A stretch of 64,000 bases of DNA from an uncultured Coriobacteriaceae bacterium (GTDB taxonomy: Bacteria; Actinomycetota; Coriobacteriia; Coriobacteriales; Eggerthellaceae), in assembly GCA_949294735.1 (NCBI GenBank), contig CASFII010000006.1, positions 62,001 to 126,000 of the forward strand, read 5' to 3'. This document shows positions 47,131 to 57,980 of this stretch, piece after piece. A program made the translations under genes and the position numbers. The notes below the pieces were generated by a model that saw only the letters and a list, made by a program, of their open reading frames with translations, was not told where the DNA came from and searched no databases. How positions within the stretch are numbered: position 1 is the stretch's first letter; each line of letters begins with the position of its first letter.

Positions 47131-47205
47131 AAGCCCTGAAGCCCCTCCTTGATAGTAGTTCTTGCTTCGAACCTTCTTCCCTATCAGGTGGATGCCTCAG
47201 GGCTT
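47131..47205 (-). other. Large RNA hairpin between gap and pgk
   Basis: Outer arms AAGCCCTGAAGC (47131-47142) and GCCTCAGGGCTT (47194-47205) pair over 12 positions with one wobble. An inner stem pairs CCTTGATAG (47147-47155) with CTATCAGG (47181-47188) with one bulge. A poor T-tract follows leftward. It may weaken read-through into pgk or mark an RNA processing point that sets gap above pgk levels. Confidence 0.6.
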
Positions 47206-47258
47206 CTCAATTAAATTCAGCTCATATTCATTTCAAAGAAAGAATATTAGCTTGTTTG

Positions 47259-48272
<1,014 letters not shown>

Positions 48273-48385
48273 TCAAAAAGGCAGAAAATAACCTTGGTAT
48301 CAGTATATACGCACTTTAAGTTTTTGGGGGAATGAAGGCCTTTATAAAGTAGAAATTTAGGGTTATAAGGCGTAACAAATACCGT

Positions 48386-49327
48386 CTAGGAACGCTTATG
48401 ACGAGCTTTGCGCGCAAGTTCTTCAATACGTCTTACTCTATGGTAAACAGCTGACTTTGAAAGAGGAGGTTGAGCCATTTCGCCGAGTTCTTTTAAGCTT
48501 GCGTCGGGATGCCTAACGCGTAGACGAATTAGTTCTTGCAGAGCAGGAGGAATTTCATCAGCAGAGTACGATTCAAGAACTGTACGAATCGCAAAAAGCT
48601 GGTCGACTGCAGCATTAGCGCTTTTCGCCTGATTAGCAACCTCAGCATTGGTAATACGATTTACCTCATTGCGGACGCTTTTTACAACGCGTTCATTTTC
48701 CAATTCAAGTGCGCATTGATGAGCACCCGCGTAGGCCAAAAACTGCAGAATGGCGCTCCCACTTTTTAGATACACCATATAGGAGCTTCTTCTTTGCATA
48801 ATGCGAGCATGAATCTCTTTTTGAGCCAAAAGCTCAACTAAGCCTTCCGCAAGCTCCCTTGATTCAACCGTTATTTCAAAATGGAAATCGCCGCGCGGGC
48901 TTGCAATAAAGCCACTCCCTAAAAAAGCACCTCGCAAATAGGCAGCAGCACAACACTGCTTTTCAACCAGCTGTTGTTTAATGCCAAGCTCTAAACCTCC
49001 CTCTGAGGAAAGAACACCCATGTCTATCAAGGCTTCCATCAAATGTGGCTGGGTAGGTATTTCAATCAAATAATTAGGAGTCTTGTGAAGGACGCTTCTA
49101 CGAACAGTGAGCTCCGTCTTTAAATGATACAAACCGTGCAAAAGCTTAATAGCAAGTCGAGCAACGCTCGGAACATCCGTAGCAATTTCAACGCGATACC
49201 TGCCTTTTCCAGCAAAAAACAACGTACCTTCAATGCGAATGAGTACTGCAAGGGTTGCCTTTTCGCAGTGTGAGCAAACGGGAGGAACACGCGTCAGCTC
49301 ATCTTTTACTTCTGACGAGAACGACAC
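48386..49327 (-). CDS. whiA: Sporulation/cell-division regulator-like protein WhiA
   Basis: WhiA combines a LAGLIDADG-like fold with a C-terminal HTH. The 313-residue protein has SFSSEVKDELTRVPP at the start, GSGFIASPRGDFHFEI in the homing-endonuclease-like part and the DNA-binding end LKELGEMAQPPLSKSAVYHRVRRIEEL. The GTG start overlaps the yvcK end by 22 bases. In non-sporulating actinobacteria it is linked to division and chromosome segregation. Confidence 0.95.
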   Translation of the reverse strand: MSFSSEVKDELTRVPPVCSHCEKATLAVLIRIEGTLFFAGKGRYRVEIATDVPSVARLAIKLLHGLYHLKTELTVRRSVLHKTPNYLIEIPTQPHLMEALIDMGVLSSEGGLELGIKQQLVEKQCCAAAYLRGAFLGSGFIASPRGDFHFEITVESRELAEGLVELLAQKEIHARIMQRRSSYMVYLKSGSAILQFLAYAGAHQCALELENERVVKSVRNEVNRITNAEVANQAKSANAAVDQLFAIRTVLESYSADEIPPALQELIRLRVRHPDASLKELGEMAQPPLSKSAVYHRVRRIEELARKARHKRS

Positions 49328-50451
49328 AGCTTTAACACCCCCGAAAATGCGTCATATAAGGCCTTAGGATCATGCCAGGTAGGTCTGAGTGGGTCTTTAA
49401 GGTTGCGCGCAATAACCACCGTACCCTGCTCTTGGATACTCAAAACATCAGCATAGGTAATGGGTACCGGTCGAATACGAGCCGACAATTGAACATCACC
49501 ATAATCAGAAATAGACGAATACTGAGGATCTTCACCAAACGCCGAGGCAAATACCTCAGTAGCAGGACTTTCAGCGCGTAAGGGATGGGGCGTATGCACC
49601 AACATATAGTCAATTAAACCAGCCATGCCATGACGAATTAAAGCCTGATAATGCTCAAGAGCTGTTAAGCCCCAGGTTTCTCCTTGTGAATCCGCTAAGG
49701 AGCATACAAACAATACATTGCCTTTGCTCTGACGTATAGCGTCAATGATTCCAGGAACTAAGAGGTTAGGAATAATGGAAGTAAAAAGTGACCCAGGACC
49801 TAAAACAATAAGGTCGGCATGCCTGATAGCTTCAAGAGCTGGCATATAGGGTTGCACCATTTCTTCGTTGGTAAGCCAGACCCTTTCGAGCGCCGTCCTT
49901 GACTTACACGCCGCAGCTTGACCTTCAATCATGTGTCCATCACAGGTGAAGGCGTTCAGGGTAATATGATCAAGCGTAGAGGGATACACATGTCCCTGCG
50001 CATTAAGTAGTTTTTCGCAAATATGAATTGCCTCAGGAAATGAGCCTGTTGCATCTTCAAGTGCCGCAAGCATAAGATTGCCAAGCGTATGGTTACGCGC
50101 CACTTCAAACCGATACTTAAAAGCTCTGGTTAGAGGATCATCGGGGTTCTTAGCGAAGGCTGCAATACATTTGCGAACATCTCCAGGAGGGGTGACATCT
50201 GCTTCTGTACGCAAAATACCGGTAGATCCGCCGTCGTCTGCCATGGCCACTACTGCACTCGTTTCAACACCCATGGAAAGAAGGGTACGAATAGACACAG
50301 GTGCTCCCGTACCTCCCCCAATGACAACCGCGCGAACAGGACGACGCCAGCCATACGTCACTGAGGTACGGCGCTGGACAACCGTTTCCTTTAAAGCTCG
50401 GAATGCAGCAGTCTGAGACGGATCATGAGTAAAAGGACGAGCACTAGCCAC
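49306..50451 (-). CDS. yvcK: Gluconeogenesis/morphogenesis factor YvcK (GluM)
   Basis: A 381-residue protein of the YvcK/CofD-like family (UDP-GlcNAc-binding in Bacillus). VVIGGGTGAPVSIRTLL, ADDGGSTGILRTEADVTPPGDVRKC and ALEDATGSFPEAIHICEKLL are conserved. The GTG at 50451 follows AAAGGGA by 6 bases and overlaps rapZ by 8 bases; the frame extends to 50469. The region before about residue 40 is a polar extension not seen in Bacillus. It is in the usual order rapZ-yvcK-whiA. Confidence 0.93.
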   Translation of the reverse strand: MASARPFTHDPSQTAAFRALKETVVQRRTSVTYGWRRPVRAVVIGGGTGAPVSIRTLLSMGVETSAVVAMADDGGSTGILRTEADVTPPGDVRKCIAAFAKNPDDPLTRAFKYRFEVARNHTLGNLMLAALEDATGSFPEAIHICEKLLNAQGHVYPSTLDHITLNAFTCDGHMIEGQAAACKSRTALERVWLTNEEMVQPYMPALEAIRHADLIVLGPGSLFTSIIPNLLVPGIIDAIRQSKGNVLFVCSLADSQGETWGLTALEHYQALIRHGMAGLIDYMLVHTPHPLRAESPATEVFASAFGEDPQYSSISDYGDVQLSARIRPVPITYADVLSIQEQGTVVIARNLKDPLRPTWHDPKALYDAFSGVLKLCRSRQK

Positions 50452-51370
50452 AATAATTCCCTTTAACAAGGCTCAAATCTCGGTGTGCCACGCTTACACG
50501 ATAGCCCAAGAGTTTGAGGTGCTCACCTGTTGCCTCAGCTATAGCAACGCTTCGATGTTGACCACCCGTACAGCCAATGGATATAGCGAGTTGTTGTTTC
50601 CCTTCCTTGATGTATCCAGGAATAACGGTTTCGAGCAAAGCATACCAACGCTTCAAAAACTCAATCGTTTCCGGACGACACATGACATAGTCACGAACTG
50701 CCTCATCAAGACCAGTTAAAGATCGCAGTTCAGGAACCCAATAAGGGTTCGGTAAAAAGCGCACATCCATCACAAGGTCAGCGTCATCAGCCATTTTGTT
50801 TTTAAAGCCAAACGAATAGACCGTGATGGAGAGACCCCTTCGTTCTTCATCAACCGTAAAAAGTTGACGGATATGAGATCTCAGCTGCTGAGGAAGCATT
50901 TCGGTCGTGTTGATAACAAAATGAGCTCTTGCGCGAACATCAGCTAACAGTTCACGTTCTCGTTCAATACCCTGTCCTATAGTCACCCCGTCCTCGCAGA
51001 GCGGATGACGGCGACGACTTGATTTGTAGCGTGCAATAAGTTTGTCATCATCAGCGTCCAAAAAGATAATGCGATAATTGACACCCAGTTCATCTATTTT
51101 GTCTAATTCCAACATAATAGATTTAAAGAAAACCCTATTACGAGCATCGCATACTACTGCCAATTTGCGCTCATCGGGGTTTTGACCTGGTACTTCTGTA
51201 ACCTCAAGTAAGTCGTCAATCAAACTGGACGGAAGATTATCGACACAAAAGTATCCAAGGTCTTCGAAGACGTGCATAGCCTCGGTACGACCAGCACCAC
51301 TCATGCCGGTGATAATAACCAGCTCTGGCATTTCCACTACAATGTTTTCACTTGCTTTCGTGTCTGCCAT
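50444..51370 (-). CDS. rapZ: RNase adapter/nucleotide-binding protein RapZ
   Basis: The 308-residue protein has the P-loop GMSGAGRT (about 22-29; Arg replaces the usual Lys, as in many actinobacterial RapZ proteins), FCVDNLPSSLI, DARNRVFF and the C-terminal ISIGCTGGQHRSVAIAE. RapZ in E. coli governs glucosamine-6-phosphate synthase RNA; in actinobacteria it is less understood. The ATG at 51370 lies 8 bases after GTAGG; an in-frame GTG is at 51379. It follows uvrC by 39 bases. Confidence 0.93.
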   Translation of the reverse strand: MADTKASENIVVEMPELVIITGMSGAGRTEAMHVFEDLGYFCVDNLPSSLIDDLLEVTEVPGQNPDERKLAVVCDARNRVFFKSIMLELDKIDELGVNYRIIFLDADDDKLIARYKSSRRRHPLCEDGVTIGQGIERERELLADVRARAHFVINTTEMLPQQLRSHIRQLFTVDEERRGLSITVYSFGFKNKMADDADLVMDVRFLPNPYWVPELRSLTGLDEAVRDYVMCRPETIEFLKRWYALLETVIPGYIKEGKQQLAISIGCTGGQHRSVAIAEATGEHLKLLGYRVSVAHRDLSLVKGNYCG

Positions 51371-51409
51371 GGACTTCACCCTACCTACTAAGCATCATTT
51401 TCAAGCGAA

Positions 51410-53338
51410 TTATCGCTTGCTACGCCGTTCTTCCCTATTGTACTGCTGAAGAACCTTGTAAAGCTCTTCAGCAACCTCGTTTGGTAAAACCTTCGCAGCT
51501 TTTATATCTTCTAAACTTGCATGCTTAAGATTCCTAAAAGACTTAAAGTGTTTAAGGATGGCCTTTTTTCTTACAGGACCCATGCCTGCCACTTCATCAA
51601 GCAAAGAAGCTGTCATACCCTTTCCACGAAGTTCACGGTGGAACGTAATTGCAAACCTATGGGCTTCATCGCGGACCTGTTTTACTAAATAGAGCGAAGC
51701 GGAACCGCTTGGAAGAACCACTGGTCCTGAATCTTGCCACGGCACAAATAGCTCTTCATCGCGTTTTGCAAGACCGCAGAGAGCAATATCATTAATACCC
51801 ATCTCTTGAAACATAGCCAAAGCAGCGTTGAGCTGGGGTTTGCCCCCGTCAAGAATAATTAAATCAGGCTTGCTTCCAAAACGCTCATCAGCCATACGCT
51901 GCGGATTATAGCGGCGTCGCATGACTTCTTGCATACTTAAAAAGTCGTTCGCCTCAGTGAGTGGAGTCTTAATTTTGAACCGCCGATACTGGTTCTTGTC
52001 TGGCTTGCCGTTAGTAAATACCACCATTGAAGCAACCGTATACGAACCATGAATAGTAGAGATGTCGAAACACTCAATCCTCATAGGAGGCGTATCGAGG
52101 GCAAGAGCACTTTCTAACTGAAGTAGCGCATCATTTATGCGCTTGTCTTCGTAGTTTGTGCGAACTTTATAGCGTAATAGCGTATGTTTCGCGTTGTTTT
52201 CGGCCAAAGTAAGTAAATCCGCCTTCTCACCCTTTTTTGGTTCGGTGAAGCGAACCTTAGCACCATGAACACTATCAAGCTTTTCAGTAAGCCATTCCTG
52301 CATAGCTTCTACGTCTTCAGGAGACTCTCGGACAATAATTTCGTGAGGAATAGAGGTCGTTGCGTCATAATAGCGAAGCAGAAACATATGGAGAAGATCA
52401 TCATCAGGAACGTCTTTCCCGCGGTTCAAAATAAACTCATTTGAATTTATGATTCTTCCTTCACGAACCATAAAGACATGAACCCCAGCTACCGTTTCTT
52501 CGCGATAAAACCCCACGACATCAGCATCTAAATTCCTTGTGGAAACTGCATGCTGCTTATCGGTTAGAGAGTTGATTGTGTCTATACGAGCCTTAATGCG
52601 GCCAGCTCGTTCAAAATCGAGTTCTTGAGCTGCTTCCTGCATTTCAGACTGAAGTTCTTCCAAAAACTCTTGATGATGCCCCGACAAAAACCGCTCAATA
52701 CGACGTACATTTTCTTGATATGCCTCAGGCGTAATAGCACCACAGCAGGCACCAGGAGCTAAACCCACATGTGCATCGAAGCAAGGACGTGCGTCATGCT
52801 TTAGAAGAGCTAGATTATCCTTTTCAAGACGACGCGTAAGTTGACGCCAATCAGAACAGGTAGCTGCGCACAGCGGAACAACGCGGCGCGCAATATCGAC
52901 CATATTACGCGCTGCGCGACTATCGGTGTAAGGCCCAAAATACTTCGTATCGGGTGTGTGCTTTTCACGAGTATATATTATAGCTGGAAATACATCACCT
53001 TTGGTCAGCGCAATAAAAGGATAGCTTTTGTCGTCTTTGAAATCCGCATTAAAAAAGGGGCTGTACTGGTTGATGAGGTTTTTTTCAAGAACCAAACTTT
53101 CGTGCTCATTTTCAACCACGATATAGTCAAAACTCTCAATTTGATCAACCAATAGCGGAATCTTGGCGCGTTCATCTTGGAAGTTGACGTACTGACGCAT
53201 TCTGGCGCGTAGCTGCTTTGCCTTGCCAACATAAATTACCTGACCTTCTGCGTTTTTCCACAAATATACCCCAGGTAAGGTTGGCACTTCGTTAAGCTCG
53301 CGCTTAATACGTGCAAGTTTTTCGTTCGTTGTTCCCAT
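51410..53338 (-). CDS. uvrC: Excinuclease ABC subunit UvrC
   Basis: Nucleotide excision repair nuclease, 642 residues. The N-terminal GIY-YIG domain (LPGVYLWKNAEGQVIYVGKAK, about 18-38), a UVR motif near 200-240 (QSEMQEAAQELDFERAGRIK), the RNase H-like nuclease with IECFDISTIHGSYTVASMV and LIILDGGKPQLNAAL, and the C-terminal HhH (SLLDEVAGMGPVRKKAILKHF) are in order. It is 3 bases after cydC and shares its transcript direction. Confidence 0.95.
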   Translation of the reverse strand: MGTTNEKLARIKRELNEVPTLPGVYLWKNAEGQVIYVGKAKQLRARMRQYVNFQDERAKIPLLVDQIESFDYIVVENEHESLVLEKNLINQYSPFFNADFKDDKSYPFIALTKGDVFPAIIYTREKHTPDTKYFGPYTDSRAARNMVDIARRVVPLCAATCSDWRQLTRRLEKDNLALLKHDARPCFDAHVGLAPGACCGAITPEAYQENVRRIERFLSGHHQEFLEELQSEMQEAAQELDFERAGRIKARIDTINSLTDKQHAVSTRNLDADVVGFYREETVAGVHVFMVREGRIINSNEFILNRGKDVPDDDLLHMFLLRYYDATTSIPHEIIVRESPEDVEAMQEWLTEKLDSVHGAKVRFTEPKKGEKADLLTLAENNAKHTLLRYKVRTNYEDKRINDALLQLESALALDTPPMRIECFDISTIHGSYTVASMVVFTNGKPDKNQYRRFKIKTPLTEANDFLSMQEVMRRRYNPQRMADERFGSKPDLIILDGGKPQLNAALAMFQEMGINDIALCGLAKRDEELFVPWQDSGPVVLPSGSASLYLVKQVRDEAHRFAITFHRELRGKGMTASLLDEVAGMGPVRKKAILKHFKSFRNLKHASLEDIKAAKVLPNEVAEELYKVLQQYNREERRSKR

Positions 53339-53341
53339 GCG

Positions 53342-55105
53342 TTAAGTATAGTCAAACTTTAAAAGTTCCTGGAATTTTGCACTGGATTTCCGTAGGTCTT
53401 CTGGCTTTCCTTCGAGCGATATTTCTCCCTTTTCCAAGAACAAAACGCGATCCATGTAGTGAATTCCTGACAAATGGTGCGTAACCATAATCACGGTTTT
53501 GTCTCGCAAAAGCGTAAATATCGTTTCAAGAAGGGCGCGCTCTGTAACTGGGTCAAGACCAACAGTTGGTTCATCCAATAGTACAAAAGGAACATCACTA
53601 AGCAGAATGCGCGCTAAAGCGAGACGATGACGTTCTCCTCCTGAGAATATGCCACCATCTTCCTCAACAAAGGTATCTAAACCCTGTGGCAACCTCTGCA
53701 TAACCTCATTAAGCCCTACAGCTTCTATAACTTCTACTAGTTCTTTATCGGTAGCTTGTGGATTTCCTATGAGAAGGTTTTCTCTCAACGAGCTCGCAAA
53801 GATATGAGTTTGCTGCTGGATAACACCAATTAATTTTGGACGTTGATCACCAAGTTCAAAAACCTCAACTCCCCCGAGTCTTACTGAACCAACTTGAGGA
53901 GCAAGATCACCTCGTATAAGCGACAAAAGCGTTGACTTTCCTACGCCGCTTCTTCCCAAAAGAGCAATTTTTTCGTGAGGCCCTACCTTAAAAGAAACAT
54001 TTTTAATAACAGGTGCATGGTCTTCGTAGCTAAAAGCAACGTTCTCAACCTCAAGCGTCCTATCAAGTGAAGCAGCAGACAAGCTGGACACCCTTGCAAC
54101 ATTAGATGCGCTATCAGCAATTTCTGCTTCATTGGGAGGAGCTGGAATTTCGTTCAAGCGAACAATGCTGTCTTTGTGCGCAGATGCTTCCACAAGTGAG
54201 TCTGAAAGCGGCGCAAAAGCTTCAATAAGTGGGAAAAACACAAGCACAAATGCTGCAATCCAGTGTGAGCTTTCCCCTGTTTGGCCTGGAAGAGCGAAGG
54301 TTGAAGCAGCCCAAAGGCACATAAGAAGGACAATAGAACAAAAGATGACTTCAATTAGTAAGTTTCTGCGACGTGCTATTGCTCGCATTCTTCTTTTCAA
54401 ATCAGATAGTTCGCTCTGATGCTTTTCGTGACGCGTTACATAGTCCCTACCTCGCTGGGCACAAATCCAGTCTCCTAAACCCAATACATTATCGGTTAAT
54501 TCGCTATAGAGATCATTTCTAAGCTGTTTAATCTGTTGTTGATAAAAACCTTGCCACGAAACCGAAAGCAAAGGCACGACAAAAACAACCACGCCAAGAA
54601 CTACCGCCATCAATAGTGCAAGATAGATAGAAAAAATACCCAAGAACACGAGAAAGAGCGCATACAGTGCATAGGCTATTACCAGAGGAAATATGGTACG
54701 CAAATACAGGTTTTGAATATGGGCAATGTCTTGCGAAAGGAGCCCTAAGATGTCTCCCAAACGCCGTTGGCTGCGACCAGGTATAGAAGCGCGCTCCAAG
54801 GCCGTATAGAGCTTTACTCTAAGCCCCGATGTCATTCTCAAAACCCAGTCATGACTTGCGAGGCGTTCCAAATACTGAAGAACTGGCTTTCCAACACCAA
54901 ACACCCGCACCAAAATTAACGGGATATGAAGCATAAAGATAGTTTCTGCTACTGCAGATGCACTCACTAAATAGCCTGAAGTGAACATTAAAGCCGCAGC
55001 AAACGTAAAACTCAAAAGCCCAAGCCCTAAAGCTAAAGCAAGCGGCTTTTTGTATTGCTTGAAGAAGGGCTTGACCCAGGTATCGTTTGTAAAGAGGCGT
55101 ATCAT
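53342..55105 (-). CDS. cydC: ABC exporter CydC, cytochrome bd assembly (glutathione/cysteine exporter-type)
   Basis: The 587-residue half-transporter combines six membrane helices (1-320) with an ATPase domain: Walker A LLGRSGVGKST (about 382-392), signature FSGGERHRLALARI, Walker B PFVLLDEPTVGLD, and MVTHHLSGI. With CydD it exports reductants needed for bd-type oxidase maturation. The ATG overlaps the cydD stop (4 bases). It lies directly downstream of cydABD. Confidence 0.93.
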   Translation of the reverse strand: MIRLFTNDTWVKPFFKQYKKPLALALGLGLLSFTFAAALMFTSGYLVSASAVAETIFMLHIPLILVRVFGVGKPVLQYLERLASHDWVLRMTSGLRVKLYTALERASIPGRSQRRLGDILGLLSQDIAHIQNLYLRTIFPLVIAYALYALFLVFLGIFSIYLALLMAVVLGVVVFVVPLLSVSWQGFYQQQIKQLRNDLYSELTDNVLGLGDWICAQRGRDYVTRHEKHQSELSDLKRRMRAIARRRNLLIEVIFCSIVLLMCLWAASTFALPGQTGESSHWIAAFVLVFFPLIEAFAPLSDSLVEASAHKDSIVRLNEIPAPPNEAEIADSASNVARVSSLSAASLDRTLEVENVAFSYEDHAPVIKNVSFKVGPHEKIALLGRSGVGKSTLLSLIRGDLAPQVGSVRLGGVEVFELGDQRPKLIGVIQQQTHIFASSLRENLLIGNPQATDKELVEVIEAVGLNEVMQRLPQGLDTFVEEDGGIFSGGERHRLALARILLSDVPFVLLDEPTVGLDPVTERALLETIFTLLRDKTVIMVTHHLSGIHYMDRVLFLEKGEISLEGKPEDLRKSSAKFQELLKFDYT

Positions 55106-56832
55106 GAGAACACCTCCTCGGGAATTTCTAGCTTCGCTAAAGTGCGCGAAGCCCTCACTTCTTCGGGTGTTCCAAAAGCTACTACCTTGCCGTGATGGAG
55201 AAGAAGAACTTTATCCATAGAATCAAGCCAGTGAAGCCTATGGGTAGCAAAGAAAACAAGCCTATTTTCCATGAGCGGCACCATACGCTTTTTCAGCTCA
55301 AGTTCGGTTTCGATATCAAGATGAGCGGTCGGCTCATCAAACAAAAGAATCCGGCGAGTTTTATCCAGGAATAGTCGTGCGAGAGCCACTCTTTGAGCCT
55401 GCCCACCCGAAAGCTGTCTACCACCTTCGCCAATAATGGTGTCTAATCCGTTATCAAGAGAATCAACAAAGTCCTTTAACCCAACCACACTTAACGCCTC
55501 CTGAAGCGTTAATTCGTCGGTGTTTGGAGTATAAAAACAAAGATTTTCGCGAAGCGTGCCGTGGAAAAGGTAGGGATTTTGCGGTATGTACATAAGCTGC
55601 CTTTGCCAGGCAGGTTGAGCAAGTGTGGTAGCTAAACTTCCCTGAAGTTGAATGATCCCTTGATGCGGATCTTCAAAGCCCCCCAGTATGTTTAAGAGCG
55701 TAGACTTCCCAGAACCCGAATATCCGACGACCGCAATCTTTTCGAATCCCAATGTCTGAAACGAAACGCCTTTAAGAGCTGGGTGATTTTCATAGGAAAA
55801 CCGTAGGTCAGAGACACAAAGCTTGGAACCGCTATTCCATGTTTCAAGAGAAAAGTCTGGTTGTAAAAGCCTTTCCTGCGTGGACTTTTGTGACGCATCA
55901 ATAATGTCCACAATGGAGCGCAAAGCGTTCTTGCCGTCTAATGAGGCATGATAATCTGATGCAAACTCGCGGAGTGGTTTAAAGTACTCGGGCACCAATA
56001 CCAGAACTAACAAAGCAGGAAAGAGTGCAAGGGATCCATCCACCAAGCGAAAACCCAGCATAATTGCCACTGCAGCCAAAGAAAAGGTTGAGAATAAATC
56101 GAGAACCATCCCCGTTAACGTAGCGATTCGAAGGGTTGCCATAGTAGTTCTTCTAAAGCGTTCGCTCGTTTCAAATACTTCCTTTGCCTTAGCTTTAGAT
56201 CGACCAAAAAACTTAAGCGTATCTAAACCGCGCAACGTATCAATAAAATGACTCGAAAGTTGGTAAAACTCTTCGTGCTTTTTAGTGGCATTTGCCTTCG
56301 CAAGACGCCCAAGAACAACTAAATACATAATCACACAGGGAAACACGAGCAGCATGATAAGACCGCTTACCCAGTCAAAGGGGAATACAGCAATAAGAAT
56401 GACCAAAGGTATCAAAAACATTGAGACCATCTTGGGAAGTATCAAGGCAAGGTACGTTTCAACCTGTTCAATTCCCTCTAAAACTAAGGTAGAAACGCTC
56501 CCACTTCCCTGTTTCGAAACGAGCGATTTCCCTTGCTCAAAAAGTGAATGCAAAAGGCTTTTACGCAAGGTGGTGGCAGTTTGAGCTGCAAAAGATTCCA
56601 GCAAAGCATCTTGAGCGTACAAAATTAACTGACGCCCCAGATATGAAGCAAAAAATAGAGCAAGCCAAGAAAGCTCATTAAGGAAGTAAGCGCCTTCCCA
56701 GCAATGAACCACAAATGAAGCTAGAGCAAAGGCTTGAAGAAAAACAAGTGCTGCATACAGCAGAGAGATACAAGCCAAAAGAATCAAAATACGTTTAACA
56801 CCTGGCAAAGAAAAGAGGGTGCGATCAAACAT
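55102..56832 (-). CDS. cydD: ABC exporter CydD, cytochrome bd assembly
   Basis: The 576-residue partner of CydC has the same architecture: membrane domain, then Walker A VVGYSGSGKST (about 372-382), signature LSGGQAQRVALARL and Walker B RILLFDEPTAHLD. The start is the ATG at 56832 after GGAGG; the frame extends upstream to 56850. It is 102 bases after cydB, with a conventional ribosome site, so it may be less expressed than the oxidase. Confidence 0.93.
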   Translation of the reverse strand: MFDRTLFSLPGVKRILILLACISLLYAALVFLQAFALASFVVHCWEGAYFLNELSWLALFFASYLGRQLILYAQDALLESFAAQTATTLRKSLLHSLFEQGKSLVSKQGSGSVSTLVLEGIEQVETYLALILPKMVSMFLIPLVILIAVFPFDWVSGLIMLLVFPCVIMYLVVLGRLAKANATKKHEEFYQLSSHFIDTLRGLDTLKFFGRSKAKAKEVFETSERFRRTTMATLRIATLTGMVLDLFSTFSLAAVAIMLGFRLVDGSLALFPALLVLVLVPEYFKPLREFASDYHASLDGKNALRSIVDIIDASQKSTQERLLQPDFSLETWNSGSKLCVSDLRFSYENHPALKGVSFQTLGFEKIAVVGYSGSGKSTLLNILGGFEDPHQGIIQLQGSLATTLAQPAWQRQLMYIPQNPYLFHGTLRENLCFYTPNTDELTLQEALSVVGLKDFVDSLDNGLDTIIGEGGRQLSGGQAQRVALARLFLDKTRRILLFDEPTAHLDIETELELKKRMVPLMENRLVFFATHRLHWLDSMDKVLLLHHGKVVAFGTPEEVRASRTLAKLEIPEEVFS

Positions 56833-56934
56833 GGTGCACCCTCCTTTCAATCAAACTGTCTTAAACGTCCCGTTAATCCAGGGCTTTAGTTCGCTAGAAC
56901 CAGGTTTTCGATACTACACACGCCTTAGAATTGT

Positions 56935-57978
56935 TTAGTCTTGCTGCTCAACACGACCACGGAAAACGCGGTAGCTAATGACATGGTAAATCAAGACTAA
57001 CGGCATGCCAACGCAGGTAATGCCAAGCATCCAAGCAAGCGTTAAATCGCTTGAAGCTGCAGTAGCAATGGTGATGTTTTCACCTGAAGCTGCAGTAGCA
57101 AACAGCGAAAGTGGGTCACCCGCGCCAGCAACAACGAAGTTGGGGAACATACTTGCTGCCCACAAGCCAACAAGACTTACCGCAGCAGCGCACGCTAAGA
57201 GAAACGTAAGCAAGTCTTGCTTCCTTGAATCTGACCATACGGCCACCAAAAGAGCAGCTACAAACGCCCCAGCAAAAATCCAACGAAGAATATTCAATGC
57301 AGGATCCATTTCAGGCTGAATAATGAAGTGGCCATATGCAGAAACCGCAAAGAACAGCAGCAGGGAAATTACCACAAACGCCAGGCGAATATCTGAAGCG
57401 CGCTTTTGCATAGCCAAGCCAACAGGACTCTTTAAAGCGAGCCATGAAGCGCCCAAGAGCAAGAAGAGCGAAAGACCTAAAAGACCCGTCAGGAGCGTAA
57501 AGGGTGTAACCAGGCCAATAAGGGGAATACCAATATAGTCACCGTTAGCATCCATAGGAATTCCCGCATAGACATTGCCTACCGCCACACCAAACAACAG
57601 TGCTGGAAGAAGGCTACCCACAAAGAACAGAATACGCCAAGTTTTCTTCCAAGCTGGATCATGCGCGCCAAATTCTAAGGATATAGCACGAATGATTAAG
57701 CCAATTAGAACCAGCATAATCGCCAGGTAAAAACCGGAAAACGTGGTGGCATAGGCGGCACCAAATGCTGCAAAGAGAGCTCCACCAGCCGTCAGAAGCC
57801 AAACCTCATTGCCGTCCCACACTGGACCAATGCTTCGGTGTAAGATGGCGTGTTCTTCATCAGTTTTGGCAACAAACGGAGAAAGAACGCCTGCACCAAG
57901 GTCAAAACCATCTAACACAAAATAACCTGCAATAAGAACAAAGATGAGGCAGAACCAAATAATACCTAATACTGTCAT
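56935..57978 (-). CDS. cydB: Cytochrome bd ubiquinol/menaquinol oxidase, subunit II
   Basis: The 347-residue membrane subunit has eight to nine helices and the CydB signatures: FVLDGFDLGAGVLSPF (about 22-37), RSIGPVWDGNEVWLLTAGGALFAAF (48-72) and the conserved FLGPA-equivalent LLFVGSLLPALLFG. It pairs with CydA, contributing to the oxygen-reducing site. Two bases separate it from cydA. Confidence 0.95.
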   Translation of the reverse strand: MTVLGIIWFCLIFVLIAGYFVLDGFDLGAGVLSPFVAKTDEEHAILHRSIGPVWDGNEVWLLTAGGALFAAFGAAYATTFSGFYLAIMLVLIGLIIRAISLEFGAHDPAWKKTWRILFFVGSLLPALLFGVAVGNVYAGIPMDANGDYIGIPLIGLVTPFTLLTGLLGLSLFLLLGASWLALKSPVGLAMQKRASDIRLAFVVISLLLFFAVSAYGHFIIQPEMDPALNILRWIFAGAFVAALLVAVWSDSRKQDLLTFLLACAAAVSLVGLWAASMFPNFVVAGAGDPLSLFATAASGENITIATAASSDLTLAWMLGITCVGMPLVLIYHVISYRVFRGRVEQQD

Positions 57979-57980
57979 GG

